From Acidibrevibacterium fodinaquatile (GTDB lineage: Bacteria; Pseudomonadota; Alphaproteobacteria; Acetobacterales; Acetobacteraceae), in assembly GCF_003352165.1 (NCBI RefSeq), contig NZ_CP029176.1, positions 2,046,001 through 2,110,000 on the forward strand: 64,000 bases of DNA, in the 5' to 3' direction. Both the position numbers and the translations under genes were made by a program. Positions 1 through 8,812 of the stretch are shown in pieces; position 1 is the first letter of the stretch, and each line of letters opens with the position of its first letter. Below the pieces are notes generated by a model. The model was given only the letters and a program-made list of their open reading frames with translations. It was not told the DNA's origin and did no database searches.

Positions 1-1123
1 TGTCATCGGCGACGACGCCATAGCGCGCGAGTTCGGCCGTGACCCGAACGGCGAGATCGCGATCCGGCGTCACCAGCGCCGCCCGCGCCCCTGGCCGTTC
101 CAGGGCGCCACGCAGGATGAGCGCGATCGCCTGCGCCTCCTGATGTTCATCGGCGGCTTCGAGGCGGGTTACGCCGGGAAGCGCGGCAACGCGTCCCTCA
201 CGCCAGCGATCGAGCCCCGCGGCGGGAAGCAAAGCGCGCGCCAGGATCGCCGCCCGCCCCGGCGCTCGGGCTCCGAGTCCCGCAGGGAGCATCTCATCCC
301 AGGGACGGACATCGCCCGGGCTTGCGCCGATGGCGGCGAGCAGGCGGTGCATCGCCGCCGCCGGGTGGGTTTCGGGCGGGAACGCTGCCCCTTCCTCGGC
401 CGGGACATCGGCGTCGAAACCCGGCAGCACGACGCGGCCATGCGGCAGGCGCGCGACAACCCCGAGCAACCGCGCCACCGCTGGGATTCCGCCGGTGCTG
501 CCCGCCGCCCAGACCCGGGTTTTAGGTGGCGCGCGGCGCCAGGCTTCGGCTTGCGCCGCGATCAGCGCGACCTCGCGCGCCGCCGGGTTCATCACCGCAT
601 TCTCCGCCAGCCATTGCGGCCAGGCGCGGGTGACGATGGCGAGAAAGGTCAGCGTCTGTTGCCAATGGCGCGCGAACTGCCGCTGCGCCGCGCCCGGCAG
701 GGCGCTCGCGAGATCGATGCCCTCGCGTTCGGCTTCGTCCATCAAGGCGGCGAGTTCGACCGCGAGTGGCCAAGCCCGCTCGGCGCTGCGCGGCGCCCCG
801 GAGGCGCCATCGAGCGCGAGAATGAGCCGCGTGAGATGCGCCAGCCGCAGCATCGGCGGCACCGAAGGCGGAAGATCGAGCGCGCCGGCGAGCGCGAGCG
901 GCGTTTCATCGAGCGCGCCGAACGCGATGATTCGCGGCAAAAGCAGCGGCTGGCCGCCGCTTTGGCGCAGAAACGCCTCCGCCAAGGCACGCGCGGCGCG
1001 GCGCGTCGGGAGCAGGATCAGCCCTTCCGCGACCGCGGCCGGTGCGCCGCCGGCGTCAGTGAGCCAGGCGGCGGCAATCGCGTCGAGAAACGGGAGATCG
1101 GCGGGGAGGGTGAAAAGATTCAT
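1..1123 (-). CDS. addB: AddB helicase-exonuclease subunit, N-terminal part (cut by window edge)
   Basis: This is the first 374 codons of a protein that runs off the left edge. AddB is the second nuclease/helicase-like subunit of AddAB, which resects double-strand breaks for RecA-dependent repair. The translation begins MNLFTLPADLPFLDAIAAAW and soon has LLPTRRAARALAEAFL, the degenerate helicase-like motif typical of alphaproteobacterial AddB N-termini. The nuclease domain and iron-sulfur cysteines lie outside the window. Its ATG overlaps the TGA of the upstream nucleotidyltransferase gene by ATGA, so translation is probably coupled. The family usually follows the tsaE/amgK/murU genes, as here, and addA is expected next beyond the edge. 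Confidence 0.85.
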   Translation of the reverse strand, partial: MNLFTLPADLPFLDAIAAAWLTDAGGAPAAVAEGLILLPTRRAARALAEAFLRQSGGQPLLLPRIIAFGALDETPLALAGALDLPPSVPPMLRLAHLTRLILALDGASGAPRSAERAWPLAVELAALMDEAEREGIDLASALPGAAQRQFARHWQQTLTFLAIVTRAWPQWLAENAVMNPAAREVALIAAQAEAWRRAPPKTRVWAAGSTGGIPAVARLLGVVARLPHGRVVLPGFDADVPAEEGAAFPPETHPAAAMHRLLAAIGASPGDVRPWDEMLPAGLGARAPGRAAILARALLPAAGLDRWREGRVAALPGVTRLEAADEHQEAQAIALILRGALERPGARAALVTPDRDLAVRVTAELARYGVVADD

Positions 1124-1899
1124 CGCGTCGCGCCGATCGCCGGGTGGCGGAGGGCGATTTCCGCGGCGGCGAGGTCGTCCGGCGTCGAGAGATGAAACCA
1201 GAGCCCGTCATGGACCAAGGCGCGGGCGCGGCCGGCGGCGATCGCTTGATCCCAGAGCCGGTTCATCGAGAACGCCGCCGGCAGCTCGCCGCCATCGCCG
1301 AACAGGCGTGGCGAAACCAACTGCACGCCTGCGAAAATGTAGGGGGCGATTTCGCGCGGGCCGCGCCGGCGCGGCACGCCCCAGGGATCGATCAGAAAAT
1401 CTCCCGCCCCGACATCTGCCATGACCTGGCAGGTGCGATGGCATAAAAGCAGCACGTCGATCGCCTGCTCCGCCCAGGCCGCGGCGAGACGCGAAAGCGC
1501 CGGGCGCGGCCCGTCAAGCCAGAAGGCATCGCCATTGATGACGAAAAACGGCGCCCCAGCCGCGACATCTTCCCCAAGCAAGCCCTCGGCCAGCGCCGCG
1601 CGGACGGCGCCACCGGTATCGAGCAACGCGGGTTCCTCGCGGAAAACCGTCTCCGGGCCGCCTTGGCGCGCGGCGAGATGGGCGCGCACGCGTTCGGCCT
1701 GCCAATGGCCGTTGACGACGACCCGCACGACCCCGGCCGCCGCCAGCCGATCGAGGGCGTGATCGAGCAGCGCCCGCCCGGCGAGCGGAAGCAGCGGCTT
1801 GGCCGTCTCCGCCGTCAAAGGCCGCATCCGCAGGCCAAGCCCGGCAGCGAGCAGCATGGCGGATGTCGGCGGCGAGGAAGCGGGCAGGGAAGGGGTCAT
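1120..1899 (-). CDS. murU: Sugar-1-phosphate nucleotidyltransferase, MurU-like
   Basis: A 259-residue nucleotidyltransferase. After a short leader, residues 15-32 carry the NTP-binding motif MLLAAGLGLRMRPLT followed by KPLLPLAGRALLDHAL, typical of NDP-sugar pyrophosphorylases. A conserved NGDAFW acidic site lies near the middle. In Pseudomonas, MurU makes UDP-MurNAc from MurNAc-1-phosphate, and its partner AmgK supplies that substrate in a peptidoglycan-recycling bypass. The AmgK-like kinase gene lies directly upstream and overlaps by 4 bp, which supports the same pairing here. The exact sugar is inferred from this context; a mannose- or glucose-1-phosphate transferase cannot be excluded. Confidence 0.8.
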   Translation of the reverse strand: MTPSLPASSPPTSAMLLAAGLGLRMRPLTAETAKPLLPLAGRALLDHALDRLAAAGVVRVVVNGHWQAERVRAHLAARQGGPETVFREEPALLDTGGAVRAALAEGLLGEDVAAGAPFFVINGDAFWLDGPRPALSRLAAAWAEQAIDVLLLCHRTCQVMADVGAGDFLIDPWGVPRRRGPREIAPYIFAGVQLVSPRLFGDGGELPAAFSMNRLWDQAIAAGRARALVHDGLWFHLSTPDDLAAAEIALRHPAIGATR

Positions 1900-2882
1900 G
1901 CCGCCGCCAGAGCTGGGTTGCCGCGCTTCTCAGGCGGGATATGGCGGTCAAAAAACGCCCTGAGCGGCGCCGCCTCGGGCCGCGCGAGCGCCGCCGCAAG
2001 ACGCGCCCAGGTGCGCGGGCCATGCGCGAGATAGCCGGGTTTGGCATCGCGCAGCGCAAGACGCACCCAGAGCCCGGCAACGCGGACATGGCGGAGCGCC
2101 GCGAGCACGACCATGGCCGCGCGGAACGGCACCGGCTCGAGATCAGGGCTGGCGGCAAGAAACCGCGCGATCTCGCGCTCGGCGAGGCCTTCGGGAAGAT
2201 CACGTCGTGCGTCTTCGATCAAGGAGACGAGGTCATAGGCGGGATGGCCGCGCGCCGCATCCTGAAAATCGATGATGCCGACGCGCCGGACACCCTCGCG
2301 CGCGGCGAGCCAAAAGAGATTGCCGGCAAAATAATCGCGATGGACCAGCCGCTTTGGCCCGGCCGCGAATGGGGCGAGGAGGTCTGCGAGCGCCGCCATG
2401 AACTCGGCCCGGATCGCGCCAGCGGGGAGGGTTCCGAATGCTGCCGGCCACCACCAATCGAGAAACGTCGCCGCCGCCGCCATCGCCATCGCCGCCGCAT
2501 CCCACGCCGGAAGATCGGCGGGAGGTGCAATCGCCTGCAGCCGCACCAGGGCATCGGTCGCGGCGTCGTAATAGGGGATCGTGTTCGCAGCATCGAGCGT
2601 TGCCGCATAGAGGTGATCGCCGAAATCCTCGACCAGCGCGAGGCCCGAACCGGGATCGGCGGCGATGATCGCGGGCACACTCAGCCCGGCGCCCGCGAGG
2701 AGTCTCCCGATGCGAAGAAACGGGCCAAGATCCTCGTGCTCCGGTGGCGCCACCAGCAACAACGCCGGACGCGGCCCGCCATGGAGGCGAAAATAGCGGC
2801 GCACCCCGGCATCACCGGGAAGCGCCTCGATCCTCGCCCTCTCGAAATGATGGGCGGCGAGAAATTCGGCGACGTCGGGCAT
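1896..2882 (-). CDS. amgK: Aminoglycoside-phosphotransferase-fold sugar kinase, AmgK-like
   Basis: A 328-residue APH/choline-kinase-fold phosphotransferase. The catalytic loop reads LVHRDYFAGNLFW (near residue 182), the HxDxxxxN signature of this fold. A metal-binding IIDFQDAARGHPAYDLV follows, equivalent to the family's (I/V)DF/W-D segment. It sits between tsaE and the MurU-like gene, with ATGA overlaps at both ends. This arrangement is widespread in Proteobacteria, where AmgK phosphorylates MurNAc or GlcNAc at the anomeric position for cell-wall recycling. The substrate is inferred from gene order, not visible in the sequence. Confidence 0.8.
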   Translation of the reverse strand: MPDVAEFLAAHHFERARIEALPGDAGVRRYFRLHGGPRPALLLVAPPEHEDLGPFLRIGRLLAGAGLSVPAIIAADPGSGLALVEDFGDHLYAATLDAANTIPYYDAATDALVRLQAIAPPADLPAWDAAAMAMAAAATFLDWWWPAAFGTLPAGAIRAEFMAALADLLAPFAAGPKRLVHRDYFAGNLFWLAAREGVRRVGIIDFQDAARGHPAYDLVSLIEDARRDLPEGLAEREIARFLAASPDLEPVPFRAAMVVLAALRHVRVAGLWVRLALRDAKPGYLAHGPRTWARLAAALARPEAAPLRAFFDRHIPPEKRGNPALAAA

Positions 2883-3316
2883 CAGAGGAACGGGGCTCCG
2901 GGTGGGGCGACGATCTCGGCGATGCGACTTCCCGGGCCACTCGGTGTCAGGGTTACGGTGAGCGCCAAAGCCGGCGCCAGCGGGCCAAGCCGATCAGGCC
3001 ATTCGATGATCAGCATGTCGGCGAGCCACGCCTCGAGACCAAGTTCGGCGAGCCCGCCCGGCCCCTCGATCCGCCAGAGATCGAGATGGTGAACCGGGCC
3101 GCGGGCGGTGTCATAGCTTTGCACCAAGGTATAGCTCGGGCTCGGCACGTCGAGCGTGGGATCGGCGCTCAGGCTGCGCAGGGCCGCGCGGGCAAGCGCC
3201 GTTTTGCCGGCGCCGAGCGGTCCGGCAAGGAGAAGGGCGCGGCCGGGCGCGAGCCAGGCGGCGAGTTCGGCGCCGAGTGCCTCGGTCGCGGCGAGGGTTT
3301 CGAGCGGGCGCAACAA
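2882..3316 (-). CDS. tsaE: tRNA threonylcarbamoyladenosine biosynthesis ATPase TsaE
   Basis: TsaE is the small ATPase that supports the TsaB-TsaD complex in making t6A at position 37 of ANN-decoding tRNAs. The Walker A segment is GPLGAGKTAL. SPSYTLVQSYD and HHLDLWRI match the family's switch-like segments, and LIIEWPDRLG matches the conserved C-terminal block. A reading frame is open to 3421, but that region overlaps the HIT gene and codes an atypical arginine- and serine-rich stretch. The TTG at 3316 lies just after the HIT stop and gives 144 residues, near the usual length of about 150, so it is preferred. The neighbouring kinase gene overlaps by ATGA. Confidence 0.88.
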   Translation of the reverse strand: MLRPLETLAATEALGAELAAWLAPGRALLLAGPLGAGKTALARAALRSLSADPTLDVPSPSYTLVQSYDTARGPVHHLDLWRIEGPGGLAELGLEAWLADMLIIEWPDRLGPLAPALALTVTLTPSGPGSRIAEIVAPPGAPFL

Positions 3317-3323
3317 ACCGGTT

Positions 3324-3716
3324 CTATTCCCCGGCGGCCGGCGCCACCAGCATCCGCCCGAGCGGCTTTCCGGCGAAGAGATGGACATGAAAATGCGGCA
3401 CTTCCTGGCCGCTCGCGACACCCATGTTGGCGAGCAGGCGATACCCCTCCGCCTCCAGCCCCAATTGCCGGGTGACGGCGCCGACGGCGCGGAAAAACCC
3501 GGCGATCATCGCGGCGTCGGCATTGGCGGAAAAATCCGCGAACGAGACGAAACGGCCCTTCGGAATCACCAGCACATGCACGGGCGCCTGCGGCGCGATG
3601 TCGTGAAACGCGAGGGCGAAGGCGTCTTCGTAAACCTTCTGGCAGGGGACTTCGCCACGCAGGATGCGCGCGAAGATGTTGCCATCATCATAGGGGCCAA
3701 GACCGCTCACCGGCAT
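3324..3716 (-). CDS. HIT family nucleotide-binding hydrolase
   Basis: A 130-residue histidine-triad protein of the HINT type. The HIT signature HFHVHLFAG lies near the C-terminus, after EVP. The N-terminus NIFARILRGEVPCQKVYED is the usual start block, and HVLVIPKGRF is also conserved. Such proteins hydrolyse nucleoside phosphoramidates or adenylated compounds. The physiological substrate is unknown. It lies 8 bp upstream of the preferred tsaE start and downstream of hisE, so it probably shares their transcript. Confidence 0.9.
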   Translation of the reverse strand: MPVSGLGPYDDGNIFARILRGEVPCQKVYEDAFALAFHDIAPQAPVHVLVIPKGRFVSFADFSANADAAMIAGFFRAVGAVTRQLGLEAEGYRLLANMGVASGQEVPHFHVHLFAGKPLGRMLVAPAAGE

Positions 3717-3761
3717 CGTCTTTCTCCACCTGGCGTCTGTTGCGCACCGGGTGCGTGGTGC

Positions 3762-4262
3762 TCAGGGGATTTTCGTCGTCTGCACGCCGAAGGCAAGCGG
3801 CAGACTCCGCCCCTCGCCGCCGCGCGACGCTTTTTCGGCGATGCCGCTGATCCCCTCGCGGCGCTGCAATTCTGCCCAGACCTGCTCCGGATGCACCCCG
3901 CTCGCGACCCAGAGCACGAGGAGATGATAGAGGACGTCGGCGCTTTCGGCGATCAGCGCGGCGCGCTCGCCGCCCACCGCCTCGATCAGGCATTCGACGG
4001 CTTCCTCACCGAATTTCTGGGCGACCTTGGCAACCCCGCGCGACAACAAACGCGCGGAATGGCTGGTCCCCGGATCGGCGTCGCGGCGGCTCTGGATGAC
4101 GCCATAGAGACGATCGAGCACGGTCGCGCTCAAACCAAGGGCGAGCGGCGGCGGCGGCATCAGCGCCGGCGTGGCGGACGCGCGGCGGCGTTTGCCGGCG
4201 GGCGTTTTGATTTTCGCGCTCTTCGTCGATTTCGCGGATTTCTTCTTGACCGGCTTGGCCAT
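3762..4262 (-). CDS. hisE: Phosphoribosyl-ATP pyrophosphatase HisE
   Basis: HisE hydrolyses phosphoribosyl-ATP to phosphoribosyl-AMP, the second step of histidine synthesis. The MazG-like all-alpha domain is seen as [20 protein letters not shown], then [10 protein letters not shown] and [13 protein letters not shown]. The ATG at 4262 (MAKPVKKKS) gives 166 residues; the open frame farther upstream runs into hisF. Two oddities stand out. The N-terminus adds about 50 residues, rich in lysine and alanine, before the catalytic domain. The C-terminal tail is also longer than in typical HisE of about 110 residues. hisF ends 11 bp upstream, so the two are co-transcribed. Confidence 0.88.
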   Translation of the reverse strand: MAKPVKKKSAKSTKSAKIKTPAGKRRRASATPALMPPPPLALGLSATVLDRLYGVIQSRRDADPGTSHSARLLSRGVAKVAQKFGEEAVECLIEAVGGERAALIAESADVLYHLLVLWVASGVHPEQVWAELQRREGISGIAEKASRGGEGRSLPLAFGVQTTKIP

Positions 4263-4273
4263 ATTGCAAACTC

Positions 4274-5044
4274 TCAGGACATCACACGGGGGTTGCGCAC
4301 CGGAAAACCGGCGGCAGCAAGCGCGTCCTTGACCTCCTGGATGCGGAAAGTGCCGAAATGAAAGACACTTGCCGCAAGTAGGCCAGTCGCCCCAGCCGCC
4401 GCCCCGGCGACGAAATGGCTGAGTTCGCCCACCCCGCCGGAGGCCACCACCGGCACCCTGACGGCCGCGCAAACCCGGCGCAGAAGGTTGATATCGAAAC
4501 CCTTTCCGGTGCCGTCGCGATCCATGCTGGTTAACAGAATCTCACCGGCGCCGAGTGATGCCATGCGCACACACCAGGCGATGGCGTCGATCCCGGTCGC
4601 GCGGCGCCCGCCATGGGTGAACACCTCCCAGCGCGCGGGGGCGGTCTCTTTCGCGTCCACCGCGACGACGACGCATTGGCTGCCGAATTTCCGCGCTGCT
4701 TCCGCGACCAGCTCCGGCCGCTGGACGGCGGCGGAATTGATGCTGCATTTATCGGCGCCCGCGAGCAGGAGCCGGCGCATATCCTCGACGCTCCGCACCC
4801 CGCCGCCGACGGTGAGCGGCAGGAACACCCGTGCTGCGGTGCGCGCGACCACGTCGAGCAAAATATCGCGATTTTCGTGGCTCGCGGTGATGTCGAGGAA
4901 AGTCAGCTCATCGGCGCCGGCGGCGTCATATATCGCCGCTTGCTCCACCGGATCGCCGGCATCGCGGAGCGAGACGAAATTGACGCCCTTCACCACGCGC
5001 CCATCCTTGACGTCGAGGCAAGGGATCACCCGCAGGGTCAGCAC
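4274..5044 (-). CDS. hisF: Imidazole glycerol phosphate synthase cyclase subunit HisF
   Basis: HisF is the (beta/alpha)8 cyclase half of IGP synthase; it uses ammonia from HisH to form IGP and AICAR. The classic start [19 protein letters not shown] carries the catalytic aspartate, and the second catalytic aspartate lies in [13 protein letters not shown]. Phosphate-binding glycine motifs (GGGVRS, ASGGVGE) are present. The GTG at 5044 gives 256 residues, the normal length. The frame stays open to 5203, but that extra part overlaps the upstream small gene and does not resemble HisF. hisE follows directly. Confidence 0.93.
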   Translation of the reverse strand: MLTLRVIPCLDVKDGRVVKGVNFVSLRDAGDPVEQAAIYDAAGADELTFLDITASHENRDILLDVVARTAARVFLPLTVGGGVRSVEDMRRLLLAGADKCSINSAAVQRPELVAEAARKFGSQCVVVAVDAKETAPARWEVFTHGGRRATGIDAIAWCVRMASLGAGEILLTSMDRDGTGKGFDINLLRRVCAAVRVPVVASGGVGELSHFVAGAAAGATGLLAASVFHFGTFRIQEVKDALAAAGFPVRNPRVMS

Positions 5045-5166
5045 GGCCGAATCGTCCCGCTCTGTTGCACTGGCATTGTTCTCAGGCTTTCCGCCCGAGC
5101 GGGCAAGTGGGACCAGGCGACAAAAAAGCAGGGAGTGGGGCAGGGAGCGGGGCGCGCGCCCAGGGG

Positions 5167-5478
5167 TTATTCCGGCCGGTGTTCGGGATGGCGGAGCATC
5201 CATAGCCGCTCATGCGCCGCAACCAGGCTCTCGATGGTGCGGCGGCGATTGCCCTCCGCCGGCGACGGGCGACGTGTCAGCATCAACTCAAGCACGTGAA
5301 GCAGCTTCTCCGCGATCTCGTAGTCGCCTTGATCGCAGGCATGGTGGAAAGCGATCAGGATTTTGTCTGACAACCGACGGCTGTAGCGCGGCGGGCCGAT
5401 TTCAGATTTTCTGTCATTTTCACTTTCGCTCACGACGTGCCCGCCTACTTCGCTAAGTTTGCCAAAACCCCGACTCAT
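5167..5478 (-). CDS. Small conserved protein of unknown function
   Basis: A 103-residue soluble protein that I cannot assign to a named family. The core is [20 protein letters not shown], continuing with [21 protein letters not shown], then [15 protein letters not shown] near the C-terminus. It is predicted mostly alpha-helical. The helix pair resembles a single TPR/SEL1-like unit, but this is only an impression. It ends 122 bp before the chosen hisF start and may be first in the his-tsaE run. Protein-like composition and a helical pattern support a real gene. Confidence 0.6.
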   Translation of the reverse strand: MSRGFGKLSEVGGHVVSESENDRKSEIGPPRYSRRLSDKILIAFHHACDQGDYEIAEKLLHVLELMLTRRPSPAEGNRRRTIESLVAAHERLWMLRHPEHRPE

Positions 5479-5508
5479 CGCTCGGCGGCGATAAGACCAT
5501 GTCTGGAG

Positions 5509-6129
5509 TCACTTGTCTTGTCCCAATTTTTGTCCGATGGCCGCCGCGAGTTCCTTCGCCGTGGTCTGCGGCCCGAACAAGGCGGCAAGGCGACCTTCAG
5601 GATCCATCAGGTAGATGAAGGAGGAATGGTCCATGGTATAGGCGGTTCCGTCCTTGGGCGTTTCCTTGGCATAATAGACCCGATAGGCTTTCGCGACCTC
5701 GGCGATTTGCGCGTCATTGCCGGTGAGGCCGATGATCCGGCTGTCGAACTGATGGACATAGCGCGCCATCACGGAAGGGGTATCGCGCGCCGGATCGACG
5801 GTGATGAAAAGCGGTGTGATCTGAGCGCCGGTCTTGCCTAACTTATCAAGGGCGTCGGCAATGGTTTGCAAGGTCGTCGGGCAGACATCGGGGCAAAAAG
5901 TATAGCCGAAATAAACCAGCAGCCAGTGCCCACGATAGGTTTGCTCGGTGACCGGGCGGTTTTGATCGTCAATGAGGTTGAAGGCGCCGCCGATCTTGGT
6001 GCCGGCGGGCAGTGCGATCGCAGCACCCGGCCCGCCACCGGGCTCGGGGCGGGTGAGCCAAAGCACCGCGCTGGCGAGCACGAGCACAACCAACACCGCG
6101 GAGAGAATAAGTCGCAACGGCGCTTTCAT
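5509..6129 (-). CDS. SCO1/SenC family copper chaperone
   Basis: A 206-residue membrane-anchored thioredoxin-fold protein. Residues 4-26 form a single N-terminal transmembrane anchor (PLRLILSAVLVVLVLASAVL). The copper-binding CxxxC is in GYTFCPDVCPTTLQ, and the distal histidine ligand is in TMDHSSFIYL. SCO proteins deliver copper to, or reduce, the CuA site of cytochrome c oxidase from the periplasmic side. A Cox11-type copper factor lies only two genes upstream, with nrdB between them, consistent with a role in oxidase assembly. No oxidase subunits are in the window. Confidence 0.9.
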   Translation of the reverse strand: MKAPLRLILSAVLVVLVLASAVLWLTRPEPGGGPGAAIALPAGTKIGGAFNLIDDQNRPVTEQTYRGHWLLVYFGYTFCPDVCPTTLQTIADALDKLGKTGAQITPLFITVDPARDTPSVMARYVHQFDSRIIGLTGNDAQIAEVAKAYRVYYAKETPKDGTAYTMDHSSFIYLMDPEGRLAALFGPQTTAKELAAAIGQKLGQDK

Positions 6130-6153
6130 GATCGCGCCACCCCCCGCGCCGCC

Positions 6154-7170
6154 TCACGCCAGCGGGGAGATCTGTTCGGCAAAGGCTTCCTCCCAGCTTC
6201 CGGTGGTCGCGGCGCGGCTATATTCGGTCGCACGGTTTTCGAAGAAATTGGCGTGTTCGACCGCATTCAGCATCTCATCGAGCCAGGGAAGGGGGTTTTT
6301 TGCCTCGGTATAGAGGGGATCGAGGCCAAGCTGCGTCAGCCGGCGATCGGCAATATAGCGGATATAGCGCTTGACCGTCGCCGCATCGAGCCCCTCGACC
6401 GCGCCTTGCTCGAACGCGAGATCGATAAAGGCGTCCTCATGCGCGACGATGGTGGCGCAAACCGTGTTCAAATCGGCCTTCAACGCGCTGTTCCAGACTT
6501 CGGGATTTTCGGCGACGAAATCACGGAACAGGCGGATGATGGACAAGCAATGCAGCGTCTCGTCTCGCACCGACCACGAAATGATCTGACCCATGCCCTT
6601 CATTTTTCCAAAACGTGGGAAATTGAGCAAAATGGCAAAGGAAGCAAAAAGCTGTAACCCTTCCGTAAAAGCACCGAAAGCCGCCATCGTGCGCGCGATC
6701 TGATATTTGTTATCGACTCTAAAGCCCTGCATGTAATCGTATTTGTCTTTCATCTCCTTATATTTTAAAAAAGCCTGATATTCGATCTCGGGCATGCCGA
6801 TGGTATCGAGGAGATGGCTATAGGCGGCGATATGGATGGTTTCGGTGTTCGAGAATGCCGCCAGCATCATCAGGACTTCCGTCGGCTTGAACACCCGGGC
6901 GTAGTGCTTCATGTAGCAATTATTCACCTCGACATCCGCTTGCGTGAAAAAGCGGAAAATCTGCGTCAGCAGATGGCGCTCGCTGGCGCTGAGATTGCGG
7001 TGCCAGTCCTTCACGTCATCGGCGAGCGGCACTTCCTCGGGCAGCCAGTGGATGCGCTGCTGGGTGAGCCAGGCGTCATAGGCCCATGGGTAGCGGAACG
7101 GCTTATAGACCGGGTTTTCGGTCAGGAGATCGAAGCGGATCCGGGTCTCGGCGGTGTGCTGATCGGTCAT
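6154..7170 (-). CDS. nrdB: Class Ia ribonucleotide reductase, beta subunit
   Basis: NrdB houses the diiron-tyrosyl radical for ribonucleotide reduction. The metal and radical motif reads ETIHIAAYSHLL, with E and H as ligands and Y in the radical position. ADVEVNNCYMKHY precedes it, and SVRDETLHCLSI and HEDAFIDLAFE carry further iron ligands. The ATG at 7170 is preceded by AAAGGACC at good spacing and gives 338 residues. A second ATG at 7209 is in frame but sits directly against its GGAGG. The large subunit gene nrdA is not adjacent. No clear NrdR box was found upstream. Confidence 0.93.
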   Translation of the reverse strand: MTDQHTAETRIRFDLLTENPVYKPFRYPWAYDAWLTQQRIHWLPEEVPLADDVKDWHRNLSASERHLLTQIFRFFTQADVEVNNCYMKHYARVFKPTEVLMMLAAFSNTETIHIAAYSHLLDTIGMPEIEYQAFLKYKEMKDKYDYMQGFRVDNKYQIARTMAAFGAFTEGLQLFASFAILLNFPRFGKMKGMGQIISWSVRDETLHCLSIIRLFRDFVAENPEVWNSALKADLNTVCATIVAHEDAFIDLAFEQGAVEGLDAATVKRYIRYIADRRLTQLGLDPLYTEAKNPLPWLDEMLNAVEHANFFENRATEYSRAATTGSWEEAFAEQISPLA

Positions 7171-7240
7171 GCGCGGTCCTTTCGATCCAAGCTTGCTCGG
7201 CAAATCCATCCTCCAGCCGGACCTGCTTGGTCAAGCGTGT

Positions 7241-7280
7241 CATGATTTCACTTTCCATAATATAAATTATACGATTTTAT
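7241..7280 (-). promoter_or_regulatory. AT-rich promoter region upstream of nrdB
   Basis: A sharply AT-rich patch in GC-rich surroundings lies about 70-110 bp upstream of the nrdB start. On the minus strand it contains TATAAT at 7271-7266, a candidate -10 element. No convincing -35 hexamer is seen at normal spacing. Expression from here is inferred. Confidence 0.3.
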
Positions 7281-7318
7281 GAGGCGCGGAATGGCGGAAA
7301 TCCGGCGCCGTCAGGCGC

Positions 7319-8215
7319 TTACCCCGGCGGCGGCTTTGCAGCACTTCCCTCGCTTTGGCGGGCCGTGCCCAGGGTCTTGAGATAGGCGATGATGTCACGT
7401 CGCGCCGATTCGTCGGGAACGCTCATCGGCATCAAGGCGCCGGGAACCAGCGTTTGCGGCCCGGCGAGCCAGCGATCAAGGGTCGTCTCTGACCACACCA
7501 AGCCCGATTGCGCGAGCGCCAGCGAATACGGATAGCCCGACGCCGCCCCCGCCGTCCGGCCAACGACGCCCGCGAGCGGCGGGCCGGCGCGGGCGGTGTC
7601 GATCCCGTGGCAGCCGGCGCATTGGCTCTCAAACAAGGTCTTGCCGTTTTGCGCGCTGGCGACAGGGCCGAATCGCGCCATATCCTCCGCACCCTCCGGC
7701 CGGGCGGAGCGGAAAAACGTGTAAGAGAGGGTGATCTCATCGACATCCGCGGTGCCGCGATCGTCGGCGAGACGGGGATCGACGAAGAATGTCACCGGCA
7801 TGTCGACTTTCTTATGCGCCTCAAGGCGTTCCTCGGTGAAGCAAAAGCATTGGATCTTCTTGAAATAGACCCCGACCTTGTCGGGCGTCACATTGAACGT
7901 CGCGTGCCCCACGATGTCGTTCGCGGAGAGATTTTCCGCCTCGAAATAGACCAGGGCCTGCTCGCCGAGATGAACCTTGATCGAATGCTGCAGCGGGACG
8001 AAACGCCAGGGAAGCCCGGGCGCGACATTGGTGTCGAAATAGACCGTGACGGTGCGCGCGAGCGTCGGCCCAGTATCGGCGCTGGCGCGCTGGGTGGTGC
8101 CGCCGGCTCCGGTCACCTGGCAGAACAAGCGATAGATCGTCACCGAATAGGAGACGAGCCCGGTCATCACGCCGATGACCGCAAGAAGAAAAACAATGGT
8201 CAGCGTGCGTTTCAT
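7319..8215 (-). CDS. ctaG: Cox11/CtaG copper insertion protein fused to a C-terminal cytochrome c domain
   Basis: A 298-residue two-domain protein. Residues 1-28 hold a membrane anchor ending in YSVTIYRLFCQVTG, the standard Cox11 start. Residues 30-170 are a Cox11 beta-sandwich with VGHATFNVTPDKVGVYF and the copper-binding CFCF at C123/C125, ending in DPRLAD and the LSYTFF strand. Residues 185-285 form a class I cytochrome c with CAGCH at 199-203 and a likely axial methionine at M262. Cox11 inserts CuB into cytochrome oxidase. Normal Cox11 proteins are about 190-200 residues and lack a heme domain. Both parts are in one uninterrupted frame. The strong GGAGG upstream supports this start. Confidence 0.9.
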   Translation of the reverse strand: MKRTLTIVFLLAVIGVMTGLVSYSVTIYRLFCQVTGAGGTTQRASADTGPTLARTVTVYFDTNVAPGLPWRFVPLQHSIKVHLGEQALVYFEAENLSANDIVGHATFNVTPDKVGVYFKKIQCFCFTEERLEAHKKVDMPVTFFVDPRLADDRGTADVDEITLSYTFFRSARPEGAEDMARFGPVASAQNGKTLFESQCAGCHGIDTARAGPPLAGVVGRTAGAASGYPYSLALAQSGLVWSETTLDRWLAGPQTLVPGALMPMSVPDESARRDIIAYLKTLGTARQSEGSAAKPPPG

Positions 8216-8371
8216 GCGACCCTATTCCATCCTCCAGCCGGCACTCCTGCCGCGCGGCGAGATGTGGGCCCAGAGACCAGTGACTGTCCAGAGCCGAGGG
8301 GCGAAGAATTGATCATTTGCGCGGGCGTGCGATGATGGCCGATCGGTTCCCCTATGCGAGGAGAGATCGCG

Positions 8372-8767
8372 ATGGAGATCAAGCGCGCCGGCTCACAGGC
8401 CTCGGGCAAGGGGTCGGCGGACTATTTCACCGGAGCGGTGCGGATCGATCCGCTGTTTTCAGCGCCCGATCCGGCGCGGGCCGGCGGCGCCCTCGTCACG
8501 TTCGAGCCCGGCGCCCGCACCGCTTGGCACACGCACCCGTTTGGCCAGACCCTGATCGTGACCGCCGGCTGCGGCTGGGCCCAGCGCGAGGGGGGCGCGG
8601 TCGAGGAAATCCGCCCCGGCGATGTCGTCTGGTTCGCGCCGGGCGAGAAACACTGGCACGGCGCGACGCCAACGACGGCGATGAGCCATATCGCCATTCA
8701 GGAGCGGCGCGACGGCTCACAGGTTGAGTGGCTGGACCATGTCACCGAGGCCCAATATCGACGTTGA
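8372..8767 (+). CDS. Small cupin-fold protein
   Basis: A 131-residue single-domain cupin. The first cupin motif is [17 protein letters not shown], and the second is [16 protein letters not shown]. Together they supply three or more histidines and a glutamate or glutamine for a metal site. Proteins of this shape occur as metal-dependent hydroxynitrile lyases and as carboxymuconolactone-decarboxylase-associated cupins, but the substrate cannot be read from sequence. The ATG at 8372 is preceded by GAGGAG at 8 nt. It is transcribed divergently from the Cox11 fusion gene. Confidence 0.8.
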   Translation: MEIKRAGSQASGKGSADYFTGAVRIDPLFSAPDPARAGGALVTFEPGARTAWHTHPFGQTLIVTAGCGWAQREGGAVEEIRPGDVVWFAPGEKHWHGATPTTAMSHIAIQERRDGSQVEWLDHVTEAQYRR

Positions 8768-8812
8768 CGCGCGCGCCTCTCGCCCCTCCCCCTGGACCCG
8801 CCGAAAATCGCA

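Noticed and set aside
143-1424. Two plus-strand frames of about 350 codons at the left edge
   Set aside because: They lie opposite addB and the MurU-like gene, whose minus-strand translations carry clear family motifs.
7171-7318. Possible NrdR box upstream of nrdB
   Set aside because: The AT-rich patch lacks the paired ACAC-W-ATATAT-W-GTGT pattern, so no NrdR claim is made.
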